DNA from: JBBCJM01 sp037190175
Lineage (GTDB): Bacteria > Pseudomonadota > Alphaproteobacteria > Rhodobacterales > Rhodobacteraceae
Reading direction: 5' to 3'
NCBI GenBank assembly: GCA_037190175.1
Contig: JBBCJM010000087.1
Span: 1-9,820 of the forward strand
Length of the DNA: 9,820 nucleotides
Under the pieces are notes generated by a model. It saw nothing but the letters and a program-made list of their open reading frames with translations. It ran no database searches and was not told where the DNA came from. A program made the position numbers and the translations under genes. Positions 1-6,647 of the stretch are shown here, in pieces. Each line of letters starts with the position of its first letter. Position 1 is the first letter of the stretch.

Positions 1-169
1 GGACCGCGCCGCCGTTGGGGCCGATCTGCAACCCGGCGCCCGCCTCGCGGATCGCCTCGGCCTGTTCCAGCACGGCGACCTTCGCGCCCCGCAAGGCCAG
101 GGCCCGCGCCGCCGCCAGCCCGGCCACCCCGGCGCCCACCACACAGACCTCGGCCCCGATCAGGCTCAT
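1..169 (-). CDS. FAD-dependent monooxygenase, N-terminal fragment (cut by window edge)
   Basis: The first 56 residues of a flavoprotein are visible; the rest lies beyond the left edge. The N-terminus reads MSLIGAEVCVVGAGVAGLAA, an FAD-binding Rossmann strand with G12, G14 and G17. An acidic residue (E35 in VAVLEQAE) should bind the ribose of the cofactor. The following GAGLQIGPNG stretch (residues 44-53) is typical of the salicylate hydroxylase/UbiH-like class A aromatic hydroxylases, which use NAD(P)H and O2. The ATG at 169 is preceded by a purine-rich GAGGGGGG ribosome-binding site. The gene lies 72 bp downstream of dksA on the same strand. The exact substrate cannot be told from this fragment; a ubiquinone-pathway or aromatic-ring hydroxylase are both possible. 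Confidence 0.85.
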   Translation of the reverse strand, partial: MSLIGAEVCVVGAGVAGLAAARALALRGAKVAVLEQAEAIREAGAGLQIGPNGGAV

Positions 170-189
170 CCGCCCCCCTCCGATGACAA

Positions 190-213
190 CGCCGGACCCT
201 TGCGAGCCCGGCG
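190..213 (-). terminator. candidate terminator hairpin after dksA
   Basis: Six-base perfect arms (CGCCGG 190-195 and CCGGCG 208-213) enclose a 12-base loop just beyond the dksA stop. Read on the minus strand the stem is followed by TTGTC, a poor U tract. It could end dksA transcription before the flavoprotein gene or only attenuate it. The evidence is structural only. Confidence 0.3.
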
Positions 214-241
214 CCTGCCTTGCCAGCGATGACCGCCGGGG

Positions 242-664
242 TCAGTCGTCGCGATGCACCCGCTCGCGCCGTTCGTGGCGTTCCTGCGCCTCCAGCGTCA
301 TGGTGGCGATGGGGCGGGCGTCCAGCCGCTTCAGGCTGATCGGCTCGCCCGTCACCTCGCAATAGCCGTATTCGCCGCTGTCGATCCGCCGCAGCGCCGC
401 GTCGATCTTGGCCACCAGCTTGCGCTGCCGGTCGCGGGTGCGCAGCTCCAGCGCCCGGTCGGTCTCTTCCGAGGCGCGGTCGGTGATGTCGGGGACGTTG
501 CGGGCGCTGTCTTGCAGGTTGTCGATGGTCTCGGCCGACTGGCTGTGCAGTTCCTGTTTCCAGGTCAGGAGCTTGCGCCGGAAGTATTCCAGCTGGCGCT
601 CGTTCATGAAAGGCTCGTTCTCGGCTGGGCGGTAATCGTCGGGAAGAAAAACTTCGGCCTTCAT
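242..664 (-). CDS. dksA: DksA-type RNA polymerase-binding transcription factor, zinc-ligand-poor form
   Basis: The 140-residue protein is a DksA/TraR-family regulator that binds in the RNA polymerase secondary channel and acts with ppGpp on rRNA and biosynthetic promoters. The order is an N-terminal helix (FMNERQLEYFRRKLLTWK, 19-36), a coiled coil whose tip carries D59, D62 and A64 (equivalent to E. coli D71, D74, A76), and a C-terminal globular part. The usual four-cysteine zinc site is reduced to one: C102-x-x-T105, then 17 residues, then T123-x-x-A126. A single-cysteine functional DksA is known from Rhodobacter sphaeroides. The start was set at 664 (MKAEVFLPDDYRPAE), as in relatives, with AGGAG nine bases upstream. 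An in-frame ATG at 712 with GGAG upstream is an alternative, adding 16 residues. The gene is divergent from the MoxR gene. Confidence 0.93.
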   Translation of the reverse strand: MKAEVFLPDDYRPAENEPFMNERQLEYFRRKLLTWKQELHSQSAETIDNLQDSARNVPDITDRASEETDRALELRTRDRQRKLVAKIDAALRRIDSGEYGYCEVTGEPISLKRLDARPIATMTLEAQERHERRERVHRDD

Positions 665-733
665 TGCGTCGCTCTCCTGCTCGTCGGGGTATGCCGACAG
701 GTTGGCTGCCATGGCACGCTCCCGTTTGCGCGG

Positions 734-762
734 CTGATACCCGCTCGCGGGCCCCTTGTCAC
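734..762 (-). promoter_or_regulatory. candidate sigma-70 promoter for dksA
   Basis: On the minus strand there is GTGACA (762-757, five of six matches to TTGACA), a 17-base spacer, and TATCAG (739-734, four of six matches to TATAAT). Transcription would start near 727, giving a leader of roughly 60 bases to the ATG at 664, or about 15 to the ATG at 712. This placement argues against the in-frame start at 790, which would lie upstream of the promoter. Confidence 0.4.
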
Positions 763-888
763 TAGGGCACCTTGCGGGGCGCCCCGCCAATATGCCTGCC
801 GCAACGGAAGGTTGATCGGCGCGGGCCGGCCCGGATTGCCCCCGCGGCCCCGCCTGCTAAGGTGCCGCCGCATGGACCGGAGACCGCA

Positions 889-1731
889 ATGACCTTCGCC
901 TCGACCGCCAGCTATGTGGCGCCCCCCGACCTGACCGTGGCGGTCAACGCCGCCGTGGCCCTGCAGCGGCCCCTGCTGGTGAAGGGCGAGCCGGGCACGG
1001 GCAAGACCGAGCTTGCGCGGCAGGTGGCGGCCAGCCTGGGCCTGCCGCTGATCGAATGGCACGTGAAGTCCACCACCAAGGCGCAGCAGGGGCTTTACGA
1101 ATACGATGCGGTCAGCCGGCTGCGCGACAGCCAGCTGGGCGATGCCCGGGTGCACGAGGTGGCCAACTACATCCGCCGCGGCAAGCTGTGGGAGGCCTTT
1201 GCCGCCGAGACCCGCGTGGTGCTGCTGATCGACGAGATCGACAAGGCCGACATCGAGTTTCCCAACGACCTGCTGCAGGAGTTGGACCGGATGGAGTTCT
1301 TCGTCTACGAGACCGGCGAGACCATCCGCGCCCGGCACCGCCCCGTGGTCGTCATCACCTCGAACAACGAGAAGGACCTGCCCGACGCCTTCCTGCGGCG
1401 CTGCTTCTTCCACTACATCCGCTTCCCGGAGATGGAGGTGCTGCGGGCCATCGTGAGGCTGCATTTCCCGGCGATCCGCGAGACGCTGCTGACCGCGGCG
1501 CTGACCCAGTTCTTCGAGATCCGGGAAACCCCGGGGCTGAAGAAGAAGCCCTCGACCTCCGAGGTGCTGGACTGGCTGAAGCTTCTGCTGGCCGAGGACC
1601 TGACGCCCGAGGACCTGAAGCGCGATCCGAAGTCGCTGTTGCCGCGGCTGCACGGGGCGCTGCTGAAGAACGAGCAGGACGTGCAGCTGTTCGAGCGGCT
1701 GGCCTTCCTGTCGCGCGCGGGGCGGGGATGA
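889..1731 (+). CDS. MoxR-type AAA+ ATPase
   Basis: The 280-residue protein is a MoxR-family AAA+ ATPase, cytoplasmic chaperone-like enzymes that remodel partner proteins or help insert metal cofactors. Visible motifs are the Walker A GEPGTGKTE near residues 32-40, the Walker B VVLLIDEIDKAD near 107-118, the sensor-1 strand VVVITSNNEKDLPDAFLRRC near 155-174, and a C-terminal helical lid. The ATG at 889 has GGAG six bases upstream. MoxR genes of this subtype usually sit directly upstream of a gene for a von Willebrand-type (CoxE-like) protein. Here the next gene is on the opposite strand and unrelated, so the ATPase appears orphaned. A six-codon open frame (ATG at 871-873, MDRRPQ) ends in a TGA that overlaps this start as ATGA. 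The partner and target are unknown. Confidence 0.9.
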   Translation: MTFASTASYVAPPDLTVAVNAAVALQRPLLVKGEPGTGKTELARQVAASLGLPLIEWHVKSTTKAQQGLYEYDAVSRLRDSQLGDARVHEVANYIRRGKLWEAFAAETRVVLLIDEIDKADIEFPNDLLQELDRMEFFVYETGETIRARHRPVVVITSNNEKDLPDAFLRRCFFHYIRFPEMEVLRAIVRLHFPAIRETLLTAALTQFFEIRETPGLKKKPSTSEVLDWLKLLLAEDLTPEDLKRDPKSLLPRLHGALLKNEQDVQLFERLAFLSRAGRG

Positions 1732-1735
1732 GGGA

Positions 1736-1798
1736 CCGCTCATCAGGGCCTGCCGGCCTTCTTCGCTGGCGAACCCGCAGCGAAGGCTCGATGAGCGG
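1736..1798. terminator. nested inverted repeat between convergent genes
   Basis: Outer nine-base perfect arms, CCGCTCATC (1736-1744) and GATGAGCGG (1790-1798), enclose an inner seven-base perfect stem, TTCGCTG (1762-1768) and CAGCGAA (1778-1784), with a nine-base loop. A further GCC/GGC pairing flanks the inner stem. The element lies exactly between the stop codons of the MoxR gene (1731) and the convergent membrane-protein gene (1808), so a bidirectional terminator is the simplest role. Neither side has a U tract. Confidence 0.5.
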
Positions 1799-1807
1799 CT
1801 TGCGGCC

Positions 1808-2329
1808 TCAGTAGATCCCGACGCTGAGGTTCTTGTACATCCCCCACATCGCGGTGATGAAGATCGCCACCACCCCGATGCCCTGCACCGCCATGCGGTG
1901 ATGCAGGAGCGCGCGCCACAGCTCCGGGCCGGTCAGCCCGCGCTCGGCGATGCGCCGGGCGGTGCGCAGGCTCAGCACCCCCACCGCCGCCATCGGCGCG
2001 GCCAGCAGCAGCACCGCCTGGGCGAATTCGTTGCCGTACCAGAAGCCCAGCATCACGAGCGTGGTCAGCAGGAAGCAGGTGATCCCGGTCAGCCACAGGC
2101 CCGAGACGCCGCTGATCATCAGGAGCCGCCGGGCGTTGATATGGGCCAGCGCGTCCAGATCCTCGGCCGTGGGGCCGCCGTGGCGCCGCGCGCGCGAGAT
2201 CATGTCGAAGGGCACGCCCAGCACCCAGTGGCTGGCCGAGGACCAGAGCACCGCCACCGCGATCCAGAACCACAGGTTCGAGAAGGACCGCAGGTCGATG
2301 ACCTCGAAGATCGTCCTGGTCCAGTCCAC
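1808..2329 (-). CDS. small integral membrane protein of the Rhodobacteraceae 'component of SufBCD complex' family
   Basis: The 173-residue protein begins VDWTRTIFEVIDLRSFSNLW (GTG start). It has about four hydrophobic segments: residues 20-40, a long one at 67-97, 102-122 and 147-165. A basic, charged stretch HARRHGG-like (FDMISRARRHGG, 41-52) lies between the first two. From memory, relatives in Rhodobacteraceae are labelled 'component of SufBCD complex', but nothing here resembles SufB, SufC or SufD and no cysteine or ATP motif is visible, so that label should be treated with caution. The start is supported by a GGGGAAGG-type ribosome-binding site just upstream. The frame stays open far upstream, but that extension lies antisense to hemB and is rejected. 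The gene is divergent from hemB, 135 bp apart. Its function is unknown. Confidence 0.8.
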   Translation of the reverse strand: MDWTRTIFEVIDLRSFSNLWFWIAVAVLWSSASHWVLGVPFDMISRARRHGGPTAEDLDALAHINARRLLMISGVSGLWLTGITCFLLTTLVMLGFWYGNEFAQAVLLLAAPMAAVGVLSLRTARRIAERGLTGPELWRALLHHRMAVQGIGVVAIFITAMWGMYKNLSVGIY

Positions 2330-2373
2330 CGCGCCTTCCCCGTGTTGCGGCCGATCGCCGCCCGCCGGCCTTC

Positions 2374-2389
2374 CGCGGCTTGAGCCGCG
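2374..2389. other. short hairpin in the hemB leader region
   Basis: Seven-base perfect arms CGCGGCT and AGCCGCG are separated by only TG, and on the plus strand are followed by CGTCTTTCC. The hairpin lies in the 135-bp gap between the divergent membrane-protein gene and hemB, about 75 bases before the hemB start. It could be a leader attenuator or an operator; in this GC-rich DNA a chance palindrome is also possible. Confidence 0.3.
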
Positions 2390-2464
2390 CGTCTTTCCAT
2401 GGCAGGCAGGCGGAGCGGGTGCAAGCCCCGGCCCGGCGGCCGGACCCCGCGAGCCGGAGGAGCG

Positions 2465-3463
<999 letters not shown>

Positions 3464-3464
3464 A

Positions 3465-3476
3465 CCGGCGCGCCGG
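3465..3476. other. 12-bp perfect palindrome directly after hemB
   Basis: The sequence CCGGCGCGCCGG begins one base after the hemB stop codon. It has no loop and no following T tract, so it is a poor terminator. It sits directly before the candidate promoter of the next gene. Confidence 0.3.
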
Positions 3477-3477
3477 G

Positions 3478-3506
3478 GTGACAGCGGGCCCGCATCACGC
3501 TATATC
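3478..3506 (+). promoter_or_regulatory. candidate sigma-70 promoter for the SYLF lipoprotein gene
   Basis: GTGACA (3478-3483, five of six matches to TTGACA) is followed by a 17-base spacer and TATATC (3501-3506, four of six matches to TATAAT). Initiation would fall near 3513 and give a leader of about 45 bases. The leader contains a small hairpin (GGGGG 3517-3521, CCCCC 3529-3533, loop CAAAAGA). The box layout matches that of the dksA promoter candidate. Confidence 0.45.
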
Positions 3507-3558
3507 TTGAGGGAGAGGGGGCAAAAGACCCCCATCCGGGGCAGCGAGAGGCGCAGGG

Positions 3559-4107
3559 ATGAGCAGGATCACGCGACGCATGGTATTGGCGGGGGCGGCG
3601 GCCACGGTCGCGGGCTGCGCCAACGGAGTGGGCAGCAACAACGCGGCACGGCTGGACGCGCGGGTGGACGCCACCCGCGACTTCCTGTTCTCGCGCTATC
3701 CCGGTACCCGGGATCTGGCGGCGAAATCGGCGGGCGTGCTCTACATGCCGCTGATCACCGAGGCCGGCCTGGGCATCGGCGGCGGCTACGGCCGCGGCGC
3801 GCTGCGCATCAACGACGTGACGGTGGATTACTATTCCGCCGCCCGGGCCACCTTCGGCTTCCAGATCGGGGCGCAGCAATATGCCCATGCGCTGTTCTTC
3901 CTGACCGAGGCGGCGCTGGCCGACTTCCGCCGCTCGCCCGGCTGGGCGGTGGGGGCGGACGTGCGCTATGCCACGCCCGAGCAGGGCGCCTCGCTGGGCA
4001 AGGAGACCACCGAGATCGACCCGGTGGTGGCGCTGGTCTTCGGCCAGTCGGGCCTGATCGCCGGGGCCACGCTGGCCGGAGTGAAATACACCCGCGTCAT
4101 TCCCTGA
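3559..4107 (+). CDS. SYLF (Ysc84/DUF500) domain lipoprotein
   Basis: The 182-residue protein starts MSRITRRMVLAGAAATVAGC. This is a signal peptide with a twin-arginine-like TRRMVL motif, ending in a lipobox VAGC with the lipidated cysteine at C20. Residues 37-182 form a SYLF domain: YPGTRDLAAKSAGVLYMP (47-64), the glycine-rich GLGIGGGYGRGAL (70-82), YYSAARATFGFQIGAQQY (91-108), GWAVGADV (128-135) and the closing GVKYTRVIP. Eukaryotic SYLF domains bind phosphoinositides and actin. Bacterial members are periplasmic or outer-membrane-anchored proteins of uncertain role. The start at 3559 has GAGAGG seven bases upstream. The gene is 95 bp after hemB and probably has its own promoter. Export route (Tat or Sec) is an inference from the signal alone. 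Confidence 0.9.
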   Translation: MSRITRRMVLAGAAATVAGCANGVGSNNAARLDARVDATRDFLFSRYPGTRDLAAKSAGVLYMPLITEAGLGIGGGYGRGALRINDVTVDYYSAARATFGFQIGAQQYAHALFFLTEAALADFRRSPGWAVGADVRYATPEQGASLGKETTEIDPVVALVFGQSGLIAGATLAGVKYTRVIP

Positions 4108-4109
4108 GC

Positions 4110-4140
4110 GGACAAGGGACAGTTTGAGTCAAATTGTCCC
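4110..4140 (+). terminator. hairpin terminator after the SYLF gene, with two alternative pairings
   Basis: Right after the stop, GGGACAGTTTGA (4116-4127) pairs with TCAAATTGTCCC (4129-4140) over twelve bases with a single G-U wobble. The right arm can also pair with an upstream copy, GGACAA (4110-4115). A pyrimidine run with CTTTCTTT follows about ten bases later. This stretch is much more AT-rich than its surroundings. It could equally be a small dispersed palindromic repeat. Confidence 0.5.
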
Positions 4141-4174
4141 CCCTCCTGCTTTCTTTGGTACTCCAAATATCCCG
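4139..4174 (+). repeat. gene-end repeat, copy 1
   Basis: This 36-base element starts with CCCCCTCCTGCTTTC, continues with TTTGGT and ends AAATATCCCG. It matches copy 2 at 9782-9817 in 31 of 36 positions; the five differences (4160-4164) are contiguous and all transitions. Both copies lie just downstream of a plus-strand stop codon. Similar elements are, from memory, common at gene ends in Rhodobacteraceae. Confidence 0.8.
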
Positions 4175-4182
4175 CGGGGGGT

Positions 4183-4205
4183 CCGGGGGGCGCGAAGCCC
4201 CCCGG
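4183..4205. terminator. GC-rich bidirectional terminator-like hairpin
   Basis: Nine-base perfect arms CCGGGGGGC (4183-4191) and GCCCCCCGG (4197-4205) enclose a GCGAA loop. It lies between the convergent SYLF gene and the YeiH-family gene (stop at 4236). Downstream on the plus strand is only CGCTTTCC, so termination would rely on the strong stem. It directly follows repeat copy 1 and may be part of the same composite element. Confidence 0.6.
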
Positions 4206-4235
4206 CGCTTTCCACCCGCGCAAACGCCGGACGAA

Positions 4236-5234
4236 TCACAACAGCATCACCCCGCCTAGCACCAGCAGCGCCAGGAACAGCGTCTCGGCCCCCAGCAGCA
4301 CCAGCGCGGGCCGGCCCACCTGCATCAGCCGGGGCAACGAGGTCTTCATCCCCACCGCGGCGATGGCGGTCAGCAAGGCCCAGCGCGAGATGCCCGCGGC
4401 GGCGTCCGACACTACGGCCGGCACCAGCCCGGCGGAGTTGAGCGCGGCGAGGCCCAGGAAGGCCAGCACGAAGCCCGGCACCAAGGGCGGGCGCGGGCCG
4501 GCGGGCGCGGCCTCGGCGGCCCGGCGCAGCACCAGCGCGGCCAGCACCACCACCGGGGCCAGCGCGCAGACGCGGATCAGCTTGACCAGCGTGGAAAGCT
4601 CCCCCGTCACCTGGTCCAGGCTGAACCCCGCGCCCACCACCTGCGCCACGTCGTGGATGGTGGCGCCCAGGAACAGCCCGGCCGCACGCGCATCCAGCCC
4701 CAGCCTTTGCACCAGCACCGGATAGAGGATCATCGCCAGCGTCGACAGCACGGTGACGCCGACCACGGTGAAGGCCAGGTCGCGCTCGGCGTCCTCGCGC
4801 CGGCCGGCGGGCAGGATCGCGGCGATGGCCATGGCCGCCGAGGCGCCGCAGATCGCCACCGCCCCCCCGGTCAGGAGCCCGAAGCGCCCGGGCTGCCCCA
4901 GCCCCCGCGCCAGCGCCAGCCCGAAGCCGATGGTGGCGGCCACCGCGCCCAGGATCAGCGCCAGCGCCGGCCAGCCCAGCCCCAGCACCAGCTCCGCCGA
5001 GATCCGCAGGCCCAGGAGCGCCACCCCCAGCCGCAGGAGCGCGCGCGAGGCGAGGTCGATCCCCGGCGCCGCCCGCGTCTCCTCCCCCAGGAAATGCAGC
5101 GCCATGCCGATCAGGATCGCCATCAGCATCGCCGGCGCGCCGTAGTGGTCGGCCAGGAACTGCGCGGCCAGCGCGGCGCAGGCGGCGGCGGCGAGGCCGG
5201 GGAAATGCAGGTCCCAGAAGGGCCGGCCCAGCAT
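4236..5234 (-). CDS. YeiH/PSE-family (UPF0324) membrane protein, putative sulfate/sulfite exporter
   Basis: The 332-residue, strongly hydrophobic protein belongs to the YeiH (UPF0324) family, listed as the putative sulfate exporter family that also includes TauZ of taurine degraders. About ten membrane segments can be drawn. Family-typical stretches are PAMLMAILIGMALHFLG near 34-50, LRLGVALLGLRIS near 67-79, GGAVAICGASAAMAIAA near 123-139, FLGATIHDVAQVVGAG near 191-206 and AIAAVGMKTSLPRLMQVG near 293-310. The ATG at 5234 begins two bases after the stop codon of the flavin reductase gene and has no clear ribosome-binding site of its own, so translational coupling is likely. It is the last gene of the minus-strand operon. 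Its place beside an SsuD-like monooxygenase suits export of sulfite or sulfate freed from a sulfonate; transport direction and substrate are inferred. Confidence 0.88.
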   Translation of the reverse strand: MLGRPFWDLHFPGLAAAACAALAAQFLADHYGAPAMLMAILIGMALHFLGEETRAAPGIDLASRALLRLGVALLGLRISAELVLGLGWPALALILGAVAATIGFGLALARGLGQPGRFGLLTGGAVAICGASAAMAIAAILPAGRREDAERDLAFTVVGVTVLSTLAMILYPVLVQRLGLDARAAGLFLGATIHDVAQVVGAGFSLDQVTGELSTLVKLIRVCALAPVVVLAALVLRRAAEAAPAGPRPPLVPGFVLAFLGLAALNSAGLVPAVVSDAAAGISRWALLTAIAAVGMKTSLPRLMQVGRPALVLLGAETLFLALLVLGGVMLL

Positions 5235-5236
5235 GG

Positions 5237-5728
5237 TCACGGTACGAAGCCGCCGTAGCGGCCGGAGGAGAACACCAAGGGCTCGCCCTCGGCCAGCATC
5301 GCTCGCAGCACCCGGCCCACCACGATAGTATGGTCGCCCCCTTCGTGCAGCGCCTCGCGCGCGCAGTCGACGCGGGCGAGGCAGCCGGGGATCAGCGGCA
5401 CGCCCCAGGGCGACAGCTCCGGCACCATCCCCGCGAAGCCCTGGCCGCCCCGCACGAAGCGGCGGTCGATGGCGTATTGGTCGCGGGCCAGCACGTGGAC
5501 CGAGAAATGCGCCGCCGCCACCAGCGCGGGATAGCGGGTCGAGGCGCGGGCGGGCGACCACAGCACCAGCGGCGGGTCCAGCGACAGGGCGCTGAAGCTG
5601 TTGGCGGTGAAGCCCATCGGCCCCTCCGGCGCCGCCACGGTGATCACGCAGACGCCGGTCGCGAACCGGCCCAGCGCGTCGCGGAAGGCCCGGGGGTTGC
5701 CCGGATCGGGCTCGAAGGTCTGGGTCAT
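5237..5728 (-). CDS. flavin reductase (FMN reductase) of a two-component monooxygenase
   Basis: The 163-residue protein has the flavin-reductase-like split-barrel domain. Visible signatures are FRDALGRFATGVCVITV (15-31), the FMN-binding GFTANSFSALSLDPPLV (39-55), HFSVHVLARDQ (74-84) and GDHTIVVGRV (131-140). Such enzymes use NAD(P)H to make free FMNH2 for a partner oxygenase, here most likely the SsuD-like protein two genes upstream. The ATG at 5728 was chosen because GGAG lies seven bases before it. A TTG at 5758 in the same frame would overlap the end of the preceding gene and lacks support. The gene begins 22 bp after the aldo/keto reductase stop. In a sulfo-SMO reading it would fill the SmoA role. 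The cytoplasmic location follows from the lack of a signal peptide. Confidence 0.92.
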   Translation of the reverse strand: MTQTFEPDPGNPRAFRDALGRFATGVCVITVAAPEGPMGFTANSFSALSLDPPLVLWSPARASTRYPALVAAAHFSVHVLARDQYAIDRRFVRGGQGFAGMVPELSPWGVPLIPGCLARVDCAREALHEGGDHTIVVGRVLRAMLAEGEPLVFSSGRYGGFVP

Positions 5729-5750
5729 GGGCGCTCCGGCCGGGTGGGGT

Positions 5751-6647
5751 TCAGGCAACCTCGCGGCCCAGGGCCAGCGTGTAAAGCTCGAACCAGGTCT
5801 GCCGGTCCATCGGCACCTTCAGCGCGTCGGAGATCGCGGCGATCCGGGGCAGGGAGTTGGTGCCCTGCACCGGCAGGATCCGGGCCGGGTGGTGCAGCAG
5901 CCAGGCCACCGCCACCGCCGACCAGTCGGTGCCGGCCTCGGTCCCCAACGCCTCCAGCCGGTGCCTGAGGCCAGCGTCGGATTCCGCCAGCAGCCGGCCC
6001 CCGGCCAGCGGCGACCAGGCCATGACCGGCAGCCCGCGTTCCTGCATCTCGGCCACGTCGCCGTTCACGAAGGGCTCGTGCACCGACAGGCTGAGCTCGA
6101 TCTGGTTGGTGGCCAGCCGCGTCGCCATCCCCGATTGCAGCAGGCGGAAATCCCAGGGGCGGAAGTTCGACACCCCCACCGCCCGCACCTTGCCCGAGGC
6201 CACCAGCGCGTCGAGGCAGGCCCCGGTGGCCAGATGGTCCATCAGCGGGTCGGGGCGGTGGATCAGCAAAAGGTCGATGCGGTCGGTGGCCAGGTCGCGC
6301 AGCGACGCCTCGACCGACGCCGTGACATGCGCGGGCGAGGTGTCGTAATGCTTCACCAGCGCCGCCGAATGCCGCCCCACGGGCGCCACGATGTCGCATT
6401 TCGTGACGATCTCGATCCGGTCGCGCAGGCCCGGCGAGGCTTTCAGCGCCCCGCCCAGCAGCGCCTCGGCCGCATAGCCGCCGTAGATATCGGCCTGGTC
6501 CATGGTGGTGATGCCCTGCGCCAGGCAGGCCTCCACCTTGGCCTGCACCTGCGCCGCCGAGGTGTCGGGGTCGTCGCCCAGCCGCCACATGCCATAGACG
6601 AGGCGCGAGAGTTCCACGCCCCCTTCCAGCCCGACGCGTTCCATCAT
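5751..6647 (-). CDS. aldo/keto reductase, YdhF-like; candidate 6-oxo-glucose reductase
   Basis: The 298-residue NAD(P)H-dependent reductase has the full aldo/keto reductase tetrad: D50 and Y55 in TMDQADIYGGY, K83 in IVTKCDI and H130 in LLLIHRPDPLMD. Further signatures are GKVRAVGVSNF (152-162), ATNQIELS (179-186) and MAWSPLAGGRL (209-219). Length and motifs closely follow E. coli YdhF, also 298 residues by memory. The start was set at 6647 because this ATG overlaps the TGA of the upstream monooxygenase gene as TGATG, a classic coupling arrangement; a second ATG follows immediately. In the sulfo-SMO pathway an aldo/keto reductase (SmoB) reduces the aldehyde left by desulfonation to glucose. 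That job fits the operon here, but many other carbonyl substrates are possible from sequence alone. Confidence 0.92.
   Translation of the reverse strand: MMERVGLEGGVELSRLVYGMWRLGDDPDTSAAQVQAKVEACLAQGITTMDQADIYGGYAAEALLGGALKASPGLRDRIEIVTKCDIVAPVGRHSAALVKHYDTSPAHVTASVEASLRDLATDRIDLLLIHRPDPLMDHLATGACLDALVASGKVRAVGVSNFRPWDFRLLQSGMATRLATNQIELSLSVHEPFVNGDVAEMQERGLPVMAWSPLAGGRLLAESDAGLRHRLEALGTEAGTDWSAVAVAWLLHHPARILPVQGTNSLPRIAAISDALKVPMDRQTWFELYTLALGREVA

Noticed and set aside
808..866. Possible promoter for the MoxR gene (TTGCCC, 16 bases, TAAGGT).
   Set aside because: The -10 box matches only three of six positions; not better than chance in this region.
4363..5258. Plus-strand open frames opposite the YeiH-family gene.
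   Set aside because: Gln/Arg/Pro-rich shadow frames of a high-GC gene; no domain and no ribosome-binding site.
5235..5561. N-terminal extension of the YeiH-family protein.
   Set aside because: It overlaps the flavin reductase coding region and is Arg/Gly-rich shadow sequence; the family begins near the ATG at 5234.
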